Assembly (NCBI RefSeq): GCF_024508295.1
Contig: NZ_CP101990.1
Span: 1,922,001-1,986,000 of the forward strand
Length of the DNA: 64,000 bases
Reading direction: 5' to 3'
Source: Aeromicrobium duanguangcaii
GTDB lineage: Bacteria; Actinomycetota; Actinomycetes; Propionibacteriales; Nocardioidaceae
The position numbers and the translations under genes were made by a program. Of the stretch, positions 27,007 to 37,657 are shown piece by piece; position 1 is the stretch's first letter; every line of letters starts with the position of its first letter. The notes under the pieces were generated by a model. That model saw only the letters and a program-made list of their open reading frames with translations. It was not told the origin of the DNA and did not search any database.

Positions 27007-28364
27007 GAGCTTCCCTTCGTGCTGCTCGACCGCGCGAGCTCGGCGAACCAGAGCGCGCTGGCCTTGGGCGTGCGCACCAGTGTCTCGAAGTCCACGTGCA
27101 CGATGCCGAAGCGCTTGTCGTACCCCTCGGCCCACTCGAAGTTGTCGAGCAGGGACCACGCGAAGTACCCCCGGATGTCCATCCCGGAGTCCCGCGCGTC
27201 GGCCAGGGCCCGCAGGTGGCCGTCGATGAAGTCGATCCGGTCCCGGTCGTCGATGGTTCCCTCGGCCGAGAGGACGTCGTCGTCGAAGGCCGCGCCGTTC
27301 TCGGTGATGTAGATCGGGATCGGCGGATAGTCACGGCGCACCTGGTCCAGCACCTCGGCCAGTCCGCCCGGGTCGATGTCCCAGCCGGAGGCCGTCTTGG
27401 GCCGGTCGGTCGTCACGAAGCCGACCTCGGAGGCGCCGGGCCACGGGCTGGCCGCGACGACATGGCGCGAGTAGTAGTTGATGCCCAGGAAGTCCAACGG
27501 CGCCGCGACGGTCGCGAGATCCTCGTCGAGGATGACGTCCGTGCCGCCGACGCCGGCGACGTCGTCGAGGACGTCCTGCGGATAGCGCCCGAGCAGCAGC
27601 GGGTCGAGGAACCAGCGGTTCATCAGCCCGTCGATGCGACGTGCCGCGTCGTCGTGACGCCCCGTGTCGTCGCCCGGGGACACCGCGTAGAGGTTCACGG
27701 TCACGCCGACCTGCGCCTCGGGACGCCCCTCGCGCAGCCGGGGCACGGCCAGGCCGTGAGCCAGGTTGAGGTGGTGGGACGCCGCCAGCGCAGCGGCCGG
27801 CTCGGTGCGGCCCGGAGCGTGGATGCCCGCGCCGTAGCCCAGGAACGCGGCGCACCACGGCTCGTTGAGCGTGGTCCAGTGCCGCACGCGGTCGCCCAGC
27901 GCCTCGGCGACGATCTGGGCGTAGTCGGCGAACCGCTCGGCGGTGTCGCGCACGGGCCAGCCGCCCGCGTCCTCGAGCGCCTGCGGCAGGTCCCAGTGGA
28001 ACAGCGTGGGCCACGGCTCGACGCCGGCCTCCAGCAGTCCGTCGACGAGTCGGTCGTAGAAGGCCAGTCCGCGGGGCTCGACTCGGCCGCGTCCCTCCGG
28101 TTGGATCCGGGGCCACGCGACCGAGAACCGGTAGGCGTCCAGGCCGAGGTCCTTGACGAGGGAGACGTCCTCCGGCCAGCGGTGGTAGTGATCGACCGCG
28201 ACCTCGCCGTTCTCGCCTCGACGCGTCATGCCGGGGCGTGCCGCGAAGGTGTCCCAGATCGACGGACCGCGTCCGTCCTCCTTCGTCGCCCCCTCGATCT
28301 GGTAGGCCGACGTGGCCACGCCCCACAGGAACCCGGGGTCGAAACGCTCGCTGAGACCGGTCAT
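27003..28364 (-). CDS. bglC: GH1 beta-glucosidase
   Basis: Intracellular retaining beta-glucosidase of glycoside hydrolase family 1, 453 residues, no signal peptide. FLWGVATSAYQIEGA lies at the N-terminus, the acid/base Glu in TLNEPW (about 168) and the nucleophile Glu in YITENG (about 355), with WSLLDNFEWAEGY near the C-terminus. I chose the ATG at 28364, which overlaps the cebG stop (ATGA). It would hydrolyse cellobiose or cello-oligosaccharides delivered by CebEFG, as BglC does in Streptomyces. Confidence 0.95.
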   Translation of the reverse strand: MTGLSERFDPGFLWGVATSAYQIEGATKEDGRGPSIWDTFAARPGMTRRGENGEVAVDHYHRWPEDVSLVKDLGLDAYRFSVAWPRIQPEGRGRVEPRGLAFYDRLVDGLLEAGVEPWPTLFHWDLPQALEDAGGWPVRDTAERFADYAQIVAEALGDRVRHWTTLNEPWCAAFLGYGAGIHAPGRTEPAAALAASHHLNLAHGLAVPRLREGRPEAQVGVTVNLYAVSPGDDTGRHDDAARRIDGLMNRWFLDPLLLGRYPQDVLDDVAGVGGTDVILDEDLATVAAPLDFLGINYYSRHVVAASPWPGASEVGFVTTDRPKTASGWDIDPGGLAEVLDQVRRDYPPIPIYITENGAAFDDDVLSAEGTIDDRDRIDFIDGHLRALADARDSGMDIRGYFAWSLLDNFEWAEGYDKRFGIVHVDFETLVRTPKASALWFAELARSSSTKGSS

Positions 28365-29299
28365 GACTTGAGGCCGCCTTCCATGATGCCGCCCACGATC
28401 TGGCGGCCGAAGAGGATGAACACCACGACGAGCGGCAGGGTGCCCATGAGCGTTCCCGCCATGACCAGCGCCTGGTCGGTGTAGTAGCCGCCGGACAGCC
28501 GCGAGAGCGCGACCTGCACCGTCGGATGGTTGAAGTCCAGGGCGATGTACGGCCACAGGAAGTCGTTCCAGCGCTCCATGAACGTCAGCAGTCCGAGCAC
28601 CGCCGCCGCGGGCCGCAGCGCCGGGAAGACGATCGACCAGAAGATCCGCAGCGTCGACGCCCCGTCGACCCGCGCGGCCTCTATCAGCTCGTCCGGGATG
28701 GCCTGCAGCGCGTACTGGCGCATGAAGAAGACGCCGAAGCCGCTGACCAGGAACGGCAGGGTCACCGAGGCGAGGCCGCCGGCCAGGCCGATCTTCGTCA
28801 TCAGCATGTAGAGCGGGATCAGCCCGAGCTGGACCGGCACCATCATCGTCGCGACGACGACGATCAGCAGCACGTTGCTGCCGCGGAACTTCAGCTTCGC
28901 GAAGGCGAAGCCGGCCAGCGCTGAGCTGACGACCACGGCGACCGTCGCGGTTCCCGCCACGAGGAGCGAGTTCAGCAGCGCCCTGCCGAACTGCACGTCG
29001 GCGTTGGCGAAGACGCGGTCGATGTTCGAGGCGAGCTGATCGCCGGGCAGCAGCGGCGGCGGAATGCCCAGGATGTCGCTGTTGGCGCGCGAGGCCATGA
29101 CCAGCATGAAGTACAGCGGCGCCGCCGAGAGCAGGACGACGAACGTCAGCGCGACGTACATCAGAGGGGAGGCGCCGGTGACCTTCGAGCGGCGGCGAGG
29201 GCCGCTCCCCCGGTCCGACCCGGCGAGCTCGTCGACGGCGCGCGGCGCGACGACGTCACGCCGGTCGGCCGCGCCACCGGTCTGGGTGCGAAGGCTCAT
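28361..29299 (-). CDS. cebG: Cello-oligosaccharide ABC transporter permease, MalG type
   Basis: Inner-membrane permease of 312 residues. A long charged cytoplasmic N-terminus (about 1-45) precedes six hydrophobic helices. The ATPase-docking EAA loop is EAARVDGASTLRIFWSIVFP, at about 210. It starts one base after the cebF stop and its own stop overlaps bglC. It forms a heterodimer with CebF. Cellobiose specificity is inferred from CebR operators and bglC. Confidence 0.93.
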   Translation of the reverse strand: MSLRTQTGGAADRRDVVAPRAVDELAGSDRGSGPRRRSKVTGASPLMYVALTFVVLLSAAPLYFMLVMASRANSDILGIPPPLLPGDQLASNIDRVFANADVQFGRALLNSLLVAGTATVAVVVSSALAGFAFAKLKFRGSNVLLIVVVATMMVPVQLGLIPLYMLMTKIGLAGGLASVTLPFLVSGFGVFFMRQYALQAIPDELIEAARVDGASTLRIFWSIVFPALRPAAAVLGLLTFMERWNDFLWPYIALDFNHPTVQVALSRLSGGYYTDQALVMAGTLMGTLPLVVVFILFGRQIVGGIMEGGLKS

Positions 29300-29300
29300 G

Positions 29301-30203
29301 TCAGTCCGCCGATCGGATGCGCCGCAGGAGCAGCAGGTTGATGGCCGCCACGAGGGCGATGACGAGGAAGAGGACCCAGGCGATCGTGGAGGCGTAGCCG
29401 AACCGCTGCCCGGTGAAGGCCTCCTGGACCAGGTACATGGCGACCGTCTGGAACTGCCCGCGGTTGCCGCCCGAGATCGCGTTCGCGCCGGGGTTGAAGA
29501 GCAGCGGCTCGGTGAAGAGCTGGATGCCGCCGATCGTGGCGACGATCGTCACGAAGATCAGGGTGGGGCGCAGCATCGGCACCGTGATGGACCAGAACTG
29601 CCGCCAGGCCGAGGCGCCGTCGATCTTCGCCGCCTCGTAGAGCTCCTTGGGCACCGACTGCAGCGCGGCCAGCAGGATCAGCGCGTTGTAGCCGGTCCAT
29701 CGCCAGTCGACCATCGTCGCGATCGCGAGCCACGAGGACCAGCGGTGGGCCCGCCAGTCGATGGCGTCGAGACCGATCTGTCCCAGCAGCCAGTTCGCGA
29801 TGCCGTAGTCGCGGGCGAAGATCATCCCGAAGATGATGCCGACGGCGGCGACCGAGGCCACGTTCGGCAACAGGACGCCCATCCGCCAGAAGGTGCGCGA
29901 GCGCAGTCGCGTGTTCAGCATCTGGGCCAGCACGGTGGCCACCACCAGCTGGGGCACGGTGGCCAGCACGAAGATGCCGAAGGTGTTCACCATCGCGCGC
30001 CAGAAGGCGCTGTCGACCATCAGCTCGCGATAGTTCTCCAGTCCGATGAACTCGACCTTGCCCGCGAGCAGGGTCCACTCGTGCATCGAGACCCAGGCGG
30101 TGTAGACGAGCGGGAAGAGGCCGAACACCGCGAAGACGAGGAAGTACGGCGAGACGAACGCGAGGCCGGCGCCCTGTTGGCGAGCGAGCCGTGTGCGTGC
30201 CAT
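29301..30203 (-). CDS. cebF: Cello-oligosaccharide ABC transporter permease, MalF type
   Basis: Permease of 300 residues with six hydrophobic helices and EAA loop YEAAKIDGASAWRQFWSITVP (about 198-218). SPYFLVFAVFGLFPLVYTAWVS is the first helix. It follows cebE after a 93-bp gap that contains a strong hairpin, and precedes cebG with one base between. Same operon as the binding lipoprotein and beta-glucosidase. Confidence 0.93.
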   Translation of the reverse strand: MARTRLARQQGAGLAFVSPYFLVFAVFGLFPLVYTAWVSMHEWTLLAGKVEFIGLENYRELMVDSAFWRAMVNTFGIFVLATVPQLVVATVLAQMLNTRLRSRTFWRMGVLLPNVASVAAVGIIFGMIFARDYGIANWLLGQIGLDAIDWRAHRWSSWLAIATMVDWRWTGYNALILLAALQSVPKELYEAAKIDGASAWRQFWSITVPMLRPTLIFVTIVATIGGIQLFTEPLLFNPGANAISGGNRGQFQTVAMYLVQEAFTGQRFGYASTIAWVLFLVIALVAAINLLLLRRIRSAD

Positions 30204-30242
30204 GACGAGATCCTCTCCGATCTGGGGGTCCGAACGTGGGCA

Positions 30243-30281
30243 GCCGGTGTCCGCGTCTTGGAGGAACGCGCGGACACCGGC
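30243..30281 (-). terminator. 13-bp hairpin between cebE and cebF
   Basis: Perfect arms GCCGGTGTCCGCG and CGCGGACACCGGC with a 13-nt loop, in the only sizeable gap of the operon. More likely an mRNA-stabilising or partial-termination hairpin that raises cebE message over the permeases than a full terminator. Confidence 0.6.
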
Positions 30282-30296
30282 CGCGTCAGCGGTGCG

Positions 30297-31583
30297 TCAG
30301 CGGGCGGCCTTCGTGGCCGCTGCCTTCGCGTCGTCCCAGCCCCTCGCGGGCGGGACCTCACCGTTCTCGACACTGCGCAGCGCGTTCTCCACCGCGTCAC
30401 GGACGGGAACGTTCTTGGTGCCGAGGTAGACCGGCTCCAGGCCCGCGGCGCCGGCGGCGAACAGCTGGCCGATCGGAGCGTCGTTGAAGTAGACGTTCTT
30501 GGCGTCCTTCAGCGCGGCCTGGTCGTACAGTGCCGGCAGGGACGGCAGGCGACCCTCGGCCTCGAAGGCGAGCATCTGGCCCTCCTCGTCGCTGAGGTAG
30601 TCGATCAGCTCGAGCGCCATCTTCTGGTGCTTGCTGGTCTGCGGCACGGCGAGCCACGAGCCGCCCCAGTTGCCGCCGCCTCCGGGCACCGTCGCGATGT
30701 CCCACTTGCCCGCGTTTGCCTCACCGGACTGGTCCTTGATGTAGCCGGTCATCCAGGCGGGGCAGGCGATCGTGGCGAAGGAGCCGTTCTTGAAGCCGGC
30801 GTTCCACTCGTCGCTGAAGGCCTTGAGCTGGGCGGACAGATCGGCCTCGGTCATCTCGACCGAGTAGTCCCAGGCCGACTTGATCGCGGGGTTGTCGTCG
30901 AAGACGAGCTCGTCGTCACGATCGAAGTAGGTGTGGTCCCCCTCCTGCATGAGGATGGAGTTGTACGTGTTCGTCGATGAGTCGACGAACGCGACCTTCT
31001 TGTCCTTCGTGCCCTGCTGGAACTTCTTGCCGGTGGCGATGTACGCGTCCCAGGTCGGCCACAGCTTGGCCACCTCGGCGCGGTCGATCGGCAGCCCGGC
31101 CTTCTCGAACAGGTCGCGGCGGTAGCACATGGCCAGGCCGCCCACGTCCGTCCCGTAGCCGATCGTCGTCTTGCCGTCGGCGCTCGTGGCCTTGTCCCAG
31201 ACCCACGGGAGCCAGCGGTCCTTGACGTCGTTGCCACCCTCGTCCTGGAGGTTGACGAACTTGTTGGCGGCGGCCAGGAAGGCCACGGTCTGGCCCTCCT
31301 CGATGGCGACCACGTCACCGGCGTCGCCGCCGGCGGCGATCTGCTGCGTCAGCTTCGTGTTGTACTTGCCGAGGTCGCCCTCGGCGGTCTCGACGATCGT
31401 GACGCCCGGGTGGTCAGCCTCGAACTTCTTGTATGCCTCGGCGTAGCCGAACTTGCCGAAGAGATTCACCCGCAGGGTGATGTCGTCCCCGTCGTCGCTC
31501 GATCCGCTCCCGCCGCAGGCGGCGAGGCCGCCCAAGGCGATCGCCGTGGCGAGCGTGGCGGCGAACTGTCGTGTGCGATTCAC
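30297..31583 (-). CDS. cebE: Cello-oligosaccharide-binding lipoprotein
   Basis: Extracellular solute-binding lipoprotein of family 1, 428 residues. The signal peptide ends in lipobox LAAC (Cys about 23), followed by a Gly/Ser/Asp linker. Aromatic residues suited to sugar stacking appear in GYIKDQSG, GGGGNWGGSWLAVP and KDRWLPWVW. First gene of the ceb operon, behind a promoter bracketed by two CebR-type operators. Cello-oligosaccharide specificity follows from operator and operon match to Streptomyces, not from the binding pocket itself. Confidence 0.93.
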   Translation of the reverse strand: MNRTRQFAATLATAIALGGLAACGGSGSSDDGDDITLRVNLFGKFGYAEAYKKFEADHPGVTIVETAEGDLGKYNTKLTQQIAAGGDAGDVVAIEEGQTVAFLAAANKFVNLQDEGGNDVKDRWLPWVWDKATSADGKTTIGYGTDVGGLAMCYRRDLFEKAGLPIDRAEVAKLWPTWDAYIATGKKFQQGTKDKKVAFVDSSTNTYNSILMQEGDHTYFDRDDELVFDDNPAIKSAWDYSVEMTEADLSAQLKAFSDEWNAGFKNGSFATIACPAWMTGYIKDQSGEANAGKWDIATVPGGGGNWGGSWLAVPQTSKHQKMALELIDYLSDEEGQMLAFEAEGRLPSLPALYDQAALKDAKNVYFNDAPIGQLFAAGAAGLEPVYLGTKNVPVRDAVENALRSVENGEVPPARGWDDAKAAATKAAR

Positions 31584-31612
31584 GTCATGCCTTCCGTCAG
31601 TCCCCCACCCGA

Positions 31613-31630
31613 CATGGGAGCGCTCCCATG
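31613..31630. promoter_or_regulatory. CebR operator, downstream site
   Basis: Perfect palindrome CATGGGAGCGCTCCCATG containing the Streptomyces CebR consensus TGGGAGCGCTCCCA. It sits just downstream of the cebE -10 box, where binding would block transcription. Confidence 0.93.
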
Positions 31631-31659
31631 AGTGTGGCTCACGTCACATCGCACGTCAA
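31631..31659 (-). promoter_or_regulatory. cebE promoter
   Basis: Reading leftward: -35 TTGACG, a 17-bp spacer and -10 CACACT, lying between the two CebR operators and about 50 bp upstream of the cebE ATG. Confidence 0.7.
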
Positions 31660-31667
31660 GAGATTTT

Positions 31668-31681
31668 TGGGAGCGCTCCCA
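31668..31681. promoter_or_regulatory. CebR operator, upstream site
   Basis: Perfect TGGGAGCGCTCCCA, immediately upstream of the cebE -35 box. The centre-to-centre distance to the second site is about 53 bp, near five helical turns. Confidence 0.93.
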
Positions 31682-31698
31682 CATCGGTCCGTCCGGGA

Positions 31699-31739
31699 AC
31701 GACGCAGCCCCGCACCGAACCGGTGCGGGGCTGCGTCGT
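31699..31739 (-). terminator. Strong hairpin terminator after pnp
   Basis: Perfect 19-bp stem (ACGACGCAGCCCCGCACCG and its complement) with a 3-nt loop, 11 bp beyond the pnp stop. It also insulates the ceb promoter from pnp read-through. Confidence 0.85.
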
Positions 31740-31750
31740 GAGCGGATCGA

Positions 31751-33970
<2,220 letters not shown>

Positions 33971-33983
33971 GGAAGTCCCTTCT

Positions 33984-34000
33984 GCAGGGTTTCGCCCTGC
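33984..34000 (-). promoter_or_regulatory. Leader hairpin just upstream of the pnp ribosome site
   Basis: GCAGGG/CCCTGC stem with a 5-nt loop, ending three bases before the AAGGGAC ribosome site. A second hairpin GGTCCG/CGGACC lies at 34031-34046. PNPase autoregulates through its leader in other bacteria. Confidence 0.5.
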
Positions 34001-34177
34001 GGTTTCGGGACGAGGCGGCTGCGCCGGCGCGGTCCGCATTCGGACCCGGGCCGGGCCGGTCTTCGATCGAGGCCCGCGGCCGCCCGTGGGGCTCCGAGGG
34101 CCACTACCGAGGACCGAGCAATCGCCGGCCTCGTCGTGGGTGATTCTTGTTCAGTTGTGAGGGTGGTGCAGTGAGGA

Positions 34178-34211
34178 ACGGGCGGCCACCCCCGAGGGGA
34201 TGACCGCCCGT
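34178..34211 (-). terminator. Hairpin after rpsO
   Basis: Outer stem ACGGGCGG/CCGCCCGT with inner CCCC/GGGG pairs, beginning 5 bp beyond the rpsO stop. It fits a partial terminator or RNase III site between rpsO and pnp. Confidence 0.7.
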
Positions 34212-34215
34212 CGCA

Positions 34216-34506
34216 TCAGCGGCGCAGGCCCAGTCGCTCGATGAGCGAGCGGTAGCGCTCGATGTCGTTGTTCTGCAGGTAGTTCAGCAGGCGGCGACGC
34301 TGGCCGACCAGGAGCAGCAGGCCACGACGGCTGTGGTGGTCGTGCTTGTGCTCCTTCAGGTGCTCGGTCAGGTGAGCGATACGGCCCGTCAGCAGCGCGA
34401 TCTGGACCTCCGGGGAACCGGTGTCGCCCTCGCCCGTGGCGTACTGCTCGATGATTTCCTGCTTCGAAAGGTTTGCCACCGTGGGGGCAGCGGTCTTCTT
34501 CGACAC
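34216..34506 (-). CDS. rpsO: 30S ribosomal protein S15
   Basis: Primary 16S rRNA-binding protein of the small-subunit platform. The 96 residues include the S15 signature [23 protein letters not shown] and [23 protein letters not shown]. The GTG start has a strong AAGGAGA ribosome site. It sits between ribF and pnp, the usual bacterial order. The N-terminus ([13 protein letters not shown]) is slightly longer than in E. coli. Confidence 0.97.
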   Translation of the reverse strand: MSKKTAAPTVANLSKQEIIEQYATGEGDTGSPEVQIALLTGRIAHLTEHLKEHKHDHHSRRGLLLLVGQRRRLLNYLQNNDIERYRSLIERLGLRR

Positions 34507-34637
34507 GTTTCTCCTTGGGATGTCCGTTGCACGGCGCGCCCGGGCCTGTTCACCGGGGCACTCTGGGTCCGTGGCCGTTCTACGGCAACTCTCAGGGTAT
34601 CAGCGCCGCGGTGAACGTTCCTAATCGCCACGCAGGC

Positions 34638-35570
34638 TCAGAGGCGCAGCGCGGCGCGGGCCGCCGTGACGTCGCGATGCATCTGCTCGACCAGCGCCTC
34701 GAGCGACTCGTAGGCCACCATCTCGCGCAGCCGGGCGACGAACTCGACACGCACGGACCGCCCGTAGAGGTCGAGGTCGTCGCGGTCCAGGACGTACGAC
34801 TCGACGCGTCGTCCGATTACTCCCTCGAAGGTCGGGTTGGTGCCGATCGACGTGGCGGCGGGCAGCCGCGTTCCGTCGGCCAGGACGAGCCACGCGGCGT
34901 AGACGCCGTCCGGCGGCACGGCGTAGGAGTCGTCCACCGGAACGTTCGCGGTCGGGAAGCCGAGCTCGCGGCCGCGGCGGTCGCCTTCGACGACGATCCC
35001 CTCGACCTCGTGCGGCCGGCCCAGGATCTCGGCGGCCCGCTCCATCTCGCCGGCGGCGACCGCCTCGCGGGCCCTGGTGGACGAGAAGGCGACACCGTCG
35101 CCGGCCAGGGCGGACTCGGCGGCCGTGAACCCGTTCTGACGACCGGACTCCTGCAGGGTCTCGATGGACCCGGAGGCGCGGCTGCCGTACCGGAAGCCCT
35201 CCCCCACGACGACGGCCTCGGCATGGCACTGGTCGAGGATGACGGCGCGGACGAACTCATCGGGCGACCACGACGCCATCTCGGGGGTGAAGTCCAGGAC
35301 GCGCACGTGGTCGGCGCCGTGCTGGTGCAGCAGCTCGATGCGTCGCTCGAGGGTGGTCAGGCGCTTGGGCGCACGCTCGGGGGCGAAGATCGCGACGGGG
35401 TGCGGATCGAAGGTGATCGCGACCGTCGTGGCGTCGCCGGCGGCCGCGCGCGTGGCCGCCAGCAGGGACTGGTGGCCGAGGTGCACGCCGTCGAAGTTGC
35501 CGATCGTCACGGCGCTCGGTCCGGGCACGGTCGTGGCGGGAGCACCGTCGACCGCCTTCCAGATCACCAC
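34638..35570 (-). CDS. ribF: Bifunctional riboflavin kinase/FAD synthetase
   Basis: Makes FMN and then FAD from riboflavin. The 310 residues comprise an N-terminal adenylyltransferase domain with TIGNFDGVHLGHQSLL (about 23-38) and FSSTRAREAV, and a C-terminal riboflavin kinase domain with GRELGFPTANV and ATSIGTNPTF. I prefer the GTG at 35570 because a CACAGT -10 box ends six bases upstream. The ATG at 35588 is the alternative and would place that box inside the gene. Confidence 0.93.
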   Translation of the reverse strand: MVIWKAVDGAPATTVPGPSAVTIGNFDGVHLGHQSLLAATRAAAGDATTVAITFDPHPVAIFAPERAPKRLTTLERRIELLHQHGADHVRVLDFTPEMASWSPDEFVRAVILDQCHAEAVVVGEGFRYGSRASGSIETLQESGRQNGFTAAESALAGDGVAFSSTRAREAVAAGEMERAAEILGRPHEVEGIVVEGDRRGRELGFPTANVPVDDSYAVPPDGVYAAWLVLADGTRLPAATSIGTNPTFEGVIGRRVESYVLDRDDLDLYGRSVRVEFVARLREMVAYESLEALVEQMHRDVTAARAALRL

Positions 35571-35576
35571 GGCGAC

Positions 35577-35582
35577 ACTGTG
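35577..35582 (-). promoter_or_regulatory. -10 box for leaderless ribF
   Basis: CACAGT, six bases before the GTG at 35570. Confidence 0.45.
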
Positions 35583-35603
35583 CCACATCCCCTCACGCCG
35601 GCC

Positions 35604-36488
35604 TCAGGCAGCGAGCCTCATCGCCTCGATCGAGTCGTCGGTGCAGGTGTCCCAGAAGCCGCCGACGACGTCCTGGAGCTGGCCGAAGGACTTCGCCGCG
35701 AACAACACCTCCTGGTAGTGCGTGATGTCGTAGTCGGTCGTGCCCATGTCGACCAGATCCAGCGGCCGGATGGTCATCTGGCGGAACTCCTCGATCTCGC
35801 CGGGGCTCGACAGGATGCCCGCGCCGTACGCCTTGAGACCGTCCGGCTCGTGGACGACGCCGAACTCGAGCGTGAACCAGAAGACCTTGCTGACGAACTG
35901 CAGCGCCTCGTCGGACTCGACGCGACGCACCGCCGCGCCGGCGGCCTCGTACAGCTGCGTGAACCGGCGGTCGGCCAGCGTGTTGCCGTGGCCGACCACC
36001 TCGTGCAGCACGTCGGGCTCGGGCGTGTAGAGCGGGACCGAGTGGTGGCGGACGTACTGCGTCGCCCAGAACCGGTGGTCCGCCAAGGCCCCGTAGAAGT
36101 CACGGAGAGGGACGAGTCCCGCGGCGGGCTGGTAGGCGAACCCGGTCAGGGGTGCCAGCGCCGTCGACAGCTCGGTCAACTGCGGCACGTGGTCCTCGGG
36201 CAGCCCGAAGGCCTCCTTGCCGTCGAGGTACTCGCGGCACGCGTACTCCCGGTGCTTGCCGCGCAGGTCCTCGCAGACGACGCGCCACACCTCGTGCTCG
36301 GCGTCGGTGTAGTCGATGAGCGGGGGCGGCTCCCCCGGCTCCCACCGGGCCGCGGCCGTCGCGATCCGGTCGCGCCGCTCGCGGTACGTGGGGTCCTCCA
36401 GCCCCGGGTGCCCCGCGCTCAGCTCGACCGAGACACTGCCGTCGCCCTTCTTCGTGATCGGCGCGAAGTACTGGCCTTCCTCGAACAT
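35604..36488 (-). CDS. phhA: Phenylalanine 4-monooxygenase
   Basis: Non-heme iron, pterin-dependent hydroxylase converting phenylalanine to tyrosine. The 294 residues are catalytic domain only, as in bacterial enzymes. The 2-His-1-Glu facial triad is visible: His at about 162 and 167 in PDVLHEVVGHGN and Glu at about 208 in FWFTLEFGV. A strong GGAAGGAG ribosome site precedes the ATG, 20 bp after fahA. Last gene of the homogentisate operon, feeding phenylalanine into tyrosine degradation. No pterin-recycling dehydratase is seen here. Confidence 0.96.
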   Translation of the reverse strand: MFEEGQYFAPITKKGDGSVSVELSAGHPGLEDPTYRERRDRIATAAARWEPGEPPPLIDYTDAEHEVWRVVCEDLRGKHREYACREYLDGKEAFGLPEDHVPQLTELSTALAPLTGFAYQPAAGLVPLRDFYGALADHRFWATQYVRHHSVPLYTPEPDVLHEVVGHGNTLADRRFTQLYEAAGAAVRRVESDEALQFVSKVFWFTLEFGVVHEPDGLKAYGAGILSSPGEIEEFRQMTIRPLDLVDMGTTDYDITHYQEVLFAAKSFGQLQDVVGGFWDTCTDDSIEAMRLAA

Positions 36489-36508
36489 GTCACTCCTTCC
36501 CGCGGTCC

Positions 36509-37657
36509 TCAGACCACGCGTCCTTCGACCTCGCCCAGGGGCAGCAGCCGACCGTCGCGCGTCCTCGCGGCGGCAGAGATGGTCACGGTGTCGCCGTCCT
36601 GTAGGAACCCGCGCTCGGTCCCGTCGGCCAGGGCCACCGGCGTGGTCCCGTTCCAGGACAGCTCCAGCAACGAGCCGCGCTGGTCCGGTTCAGGGCCGCT
36701 GACCGTGCCGGACGCGAAGAGGTCGCCGGTGCGCAGGGACGCCCCGTTGACGGTCAGGTGCGCGAGCATCTGGGCCGGCGTCCACGACATCGTCGCGAAC
36801 GGCGGTCGCGACACGACCGTGCCGTTGATCGCGACGATCAGCTCCAGGTCGAGGCCCTCGCCCGGCGGGCTCAGGTAGTCCTGCAGGTCGACGCGTGGGG
36901 GCGGCGGATCGGTCCGGGCGTCGACGAGCGCGGCCCACGGCACGATCCACGGGGACACCGAGGTGGCGAAGGACTTGCCCAGGAACGGGCCGAGCGGGAC
37001 GTACTCCCACGCCTGGATGTCGCGGGCCGACCAGTCGTTGACGACGCAGATCCCGAACACGTGCTGCTCGAAGGCGTCGACGCCCACCTGGTCTCCGAGG
37101 CCCGATCCGACCCCGACCACGAACCCGATCTCGGCCTCGATGTCGAGCCTGGCACTCGGACCGAAGCCGATGCTCCCGTCGGCCGAGCGCAGCTGACCGG
37201 AGGGCCGGCATACCGGGGTGCCCGAGACCACGACCGTGCCCGCCCGGCCGTGATAGCCGATCGGCAGGTGGTCCCAGTTCGGGGTGAGCGGCTCGCCGTC
37301 GGGGCGGAAGATCCTGCCCACGTTCGTCGCGTGGTGGCGCGACGCGTAGAAGTCGACGTAGTCCGCGACGGCGAAGGGCAGGTGCAGCCGCACCTCGCCG
37401 GCGGGCCGGGTGGGCGACGCGTCGGGCGCTGCTTCCAGCAGCACCTCCCGAACCGTGGCCCACACCTGCGGGCCGGCGGCCAGGAACCGATCGAGCGTGC
37501 CGTCGGCGAACAGCGCCGCGTGGTCCGGGACCAGTGTCGGCGCGAGGGCGGTCAGGTCGAGGACGCGGTCGCCCACCCCCACCCCCACGCGAGGGCCGTC
37601 GAGGTCCGCGCTGGTGAAGCTGCAGTACGGCAGCGTCCCCGCGGCGAACCCGGTCAT
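36509..37657 (-). CDS. fahA: Fumarylacetoacetase
   Basis: Hydrolyses fumarylacetoacetate to fumarate and acetoacetate, the last step of tyrosine degradation. The 382 residues show an N-terminal SH3-like domain, then active-site Asp and His in DFYASRHHATN (about 102 and 109), metal-binding Glu pair in DIEAEIGFVVG (about 174 and 176), Asp in VVNDWSARD (about 208) and Lys in FLGKSF (about 228). The ATG overlaps the stop of the preceding unknown gene (ATGA). Confidence 0.96.
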   Translation of the reverse strand: MTGFAAGTLPYCSFTSADLDGPRVGVGVGDRVLDLTALAPTLVPDHAALFADGTLDRFLAAGPQVWATVREVLLEAAPDASPTRPAGEVRLHLPFAVADYVDFYASRHHATNVGRIFRPDGEPLTPNWDHLPIGYHGRAGTVVVSGTPVCRPSGQLRSADGSIGFGPSARLDIEAEIGFVVGVGSGLGDQVGVDAFEQHVFGICVVNDWSARDIQAWEYVPLGPFLGKSFATSVSPWIVPWAALVDARTDPPPPRVDLQDYLSPPGEGLDLELIVAINGTVVSRPPFATMSWTPAQMLAHLTVNGASLRTGDLFASGTVSGPEPDQRGSLLELSWNGTTPVALADGTERGFLQDGDTVTISAAARTRDGRLLPLGEVEGRVV

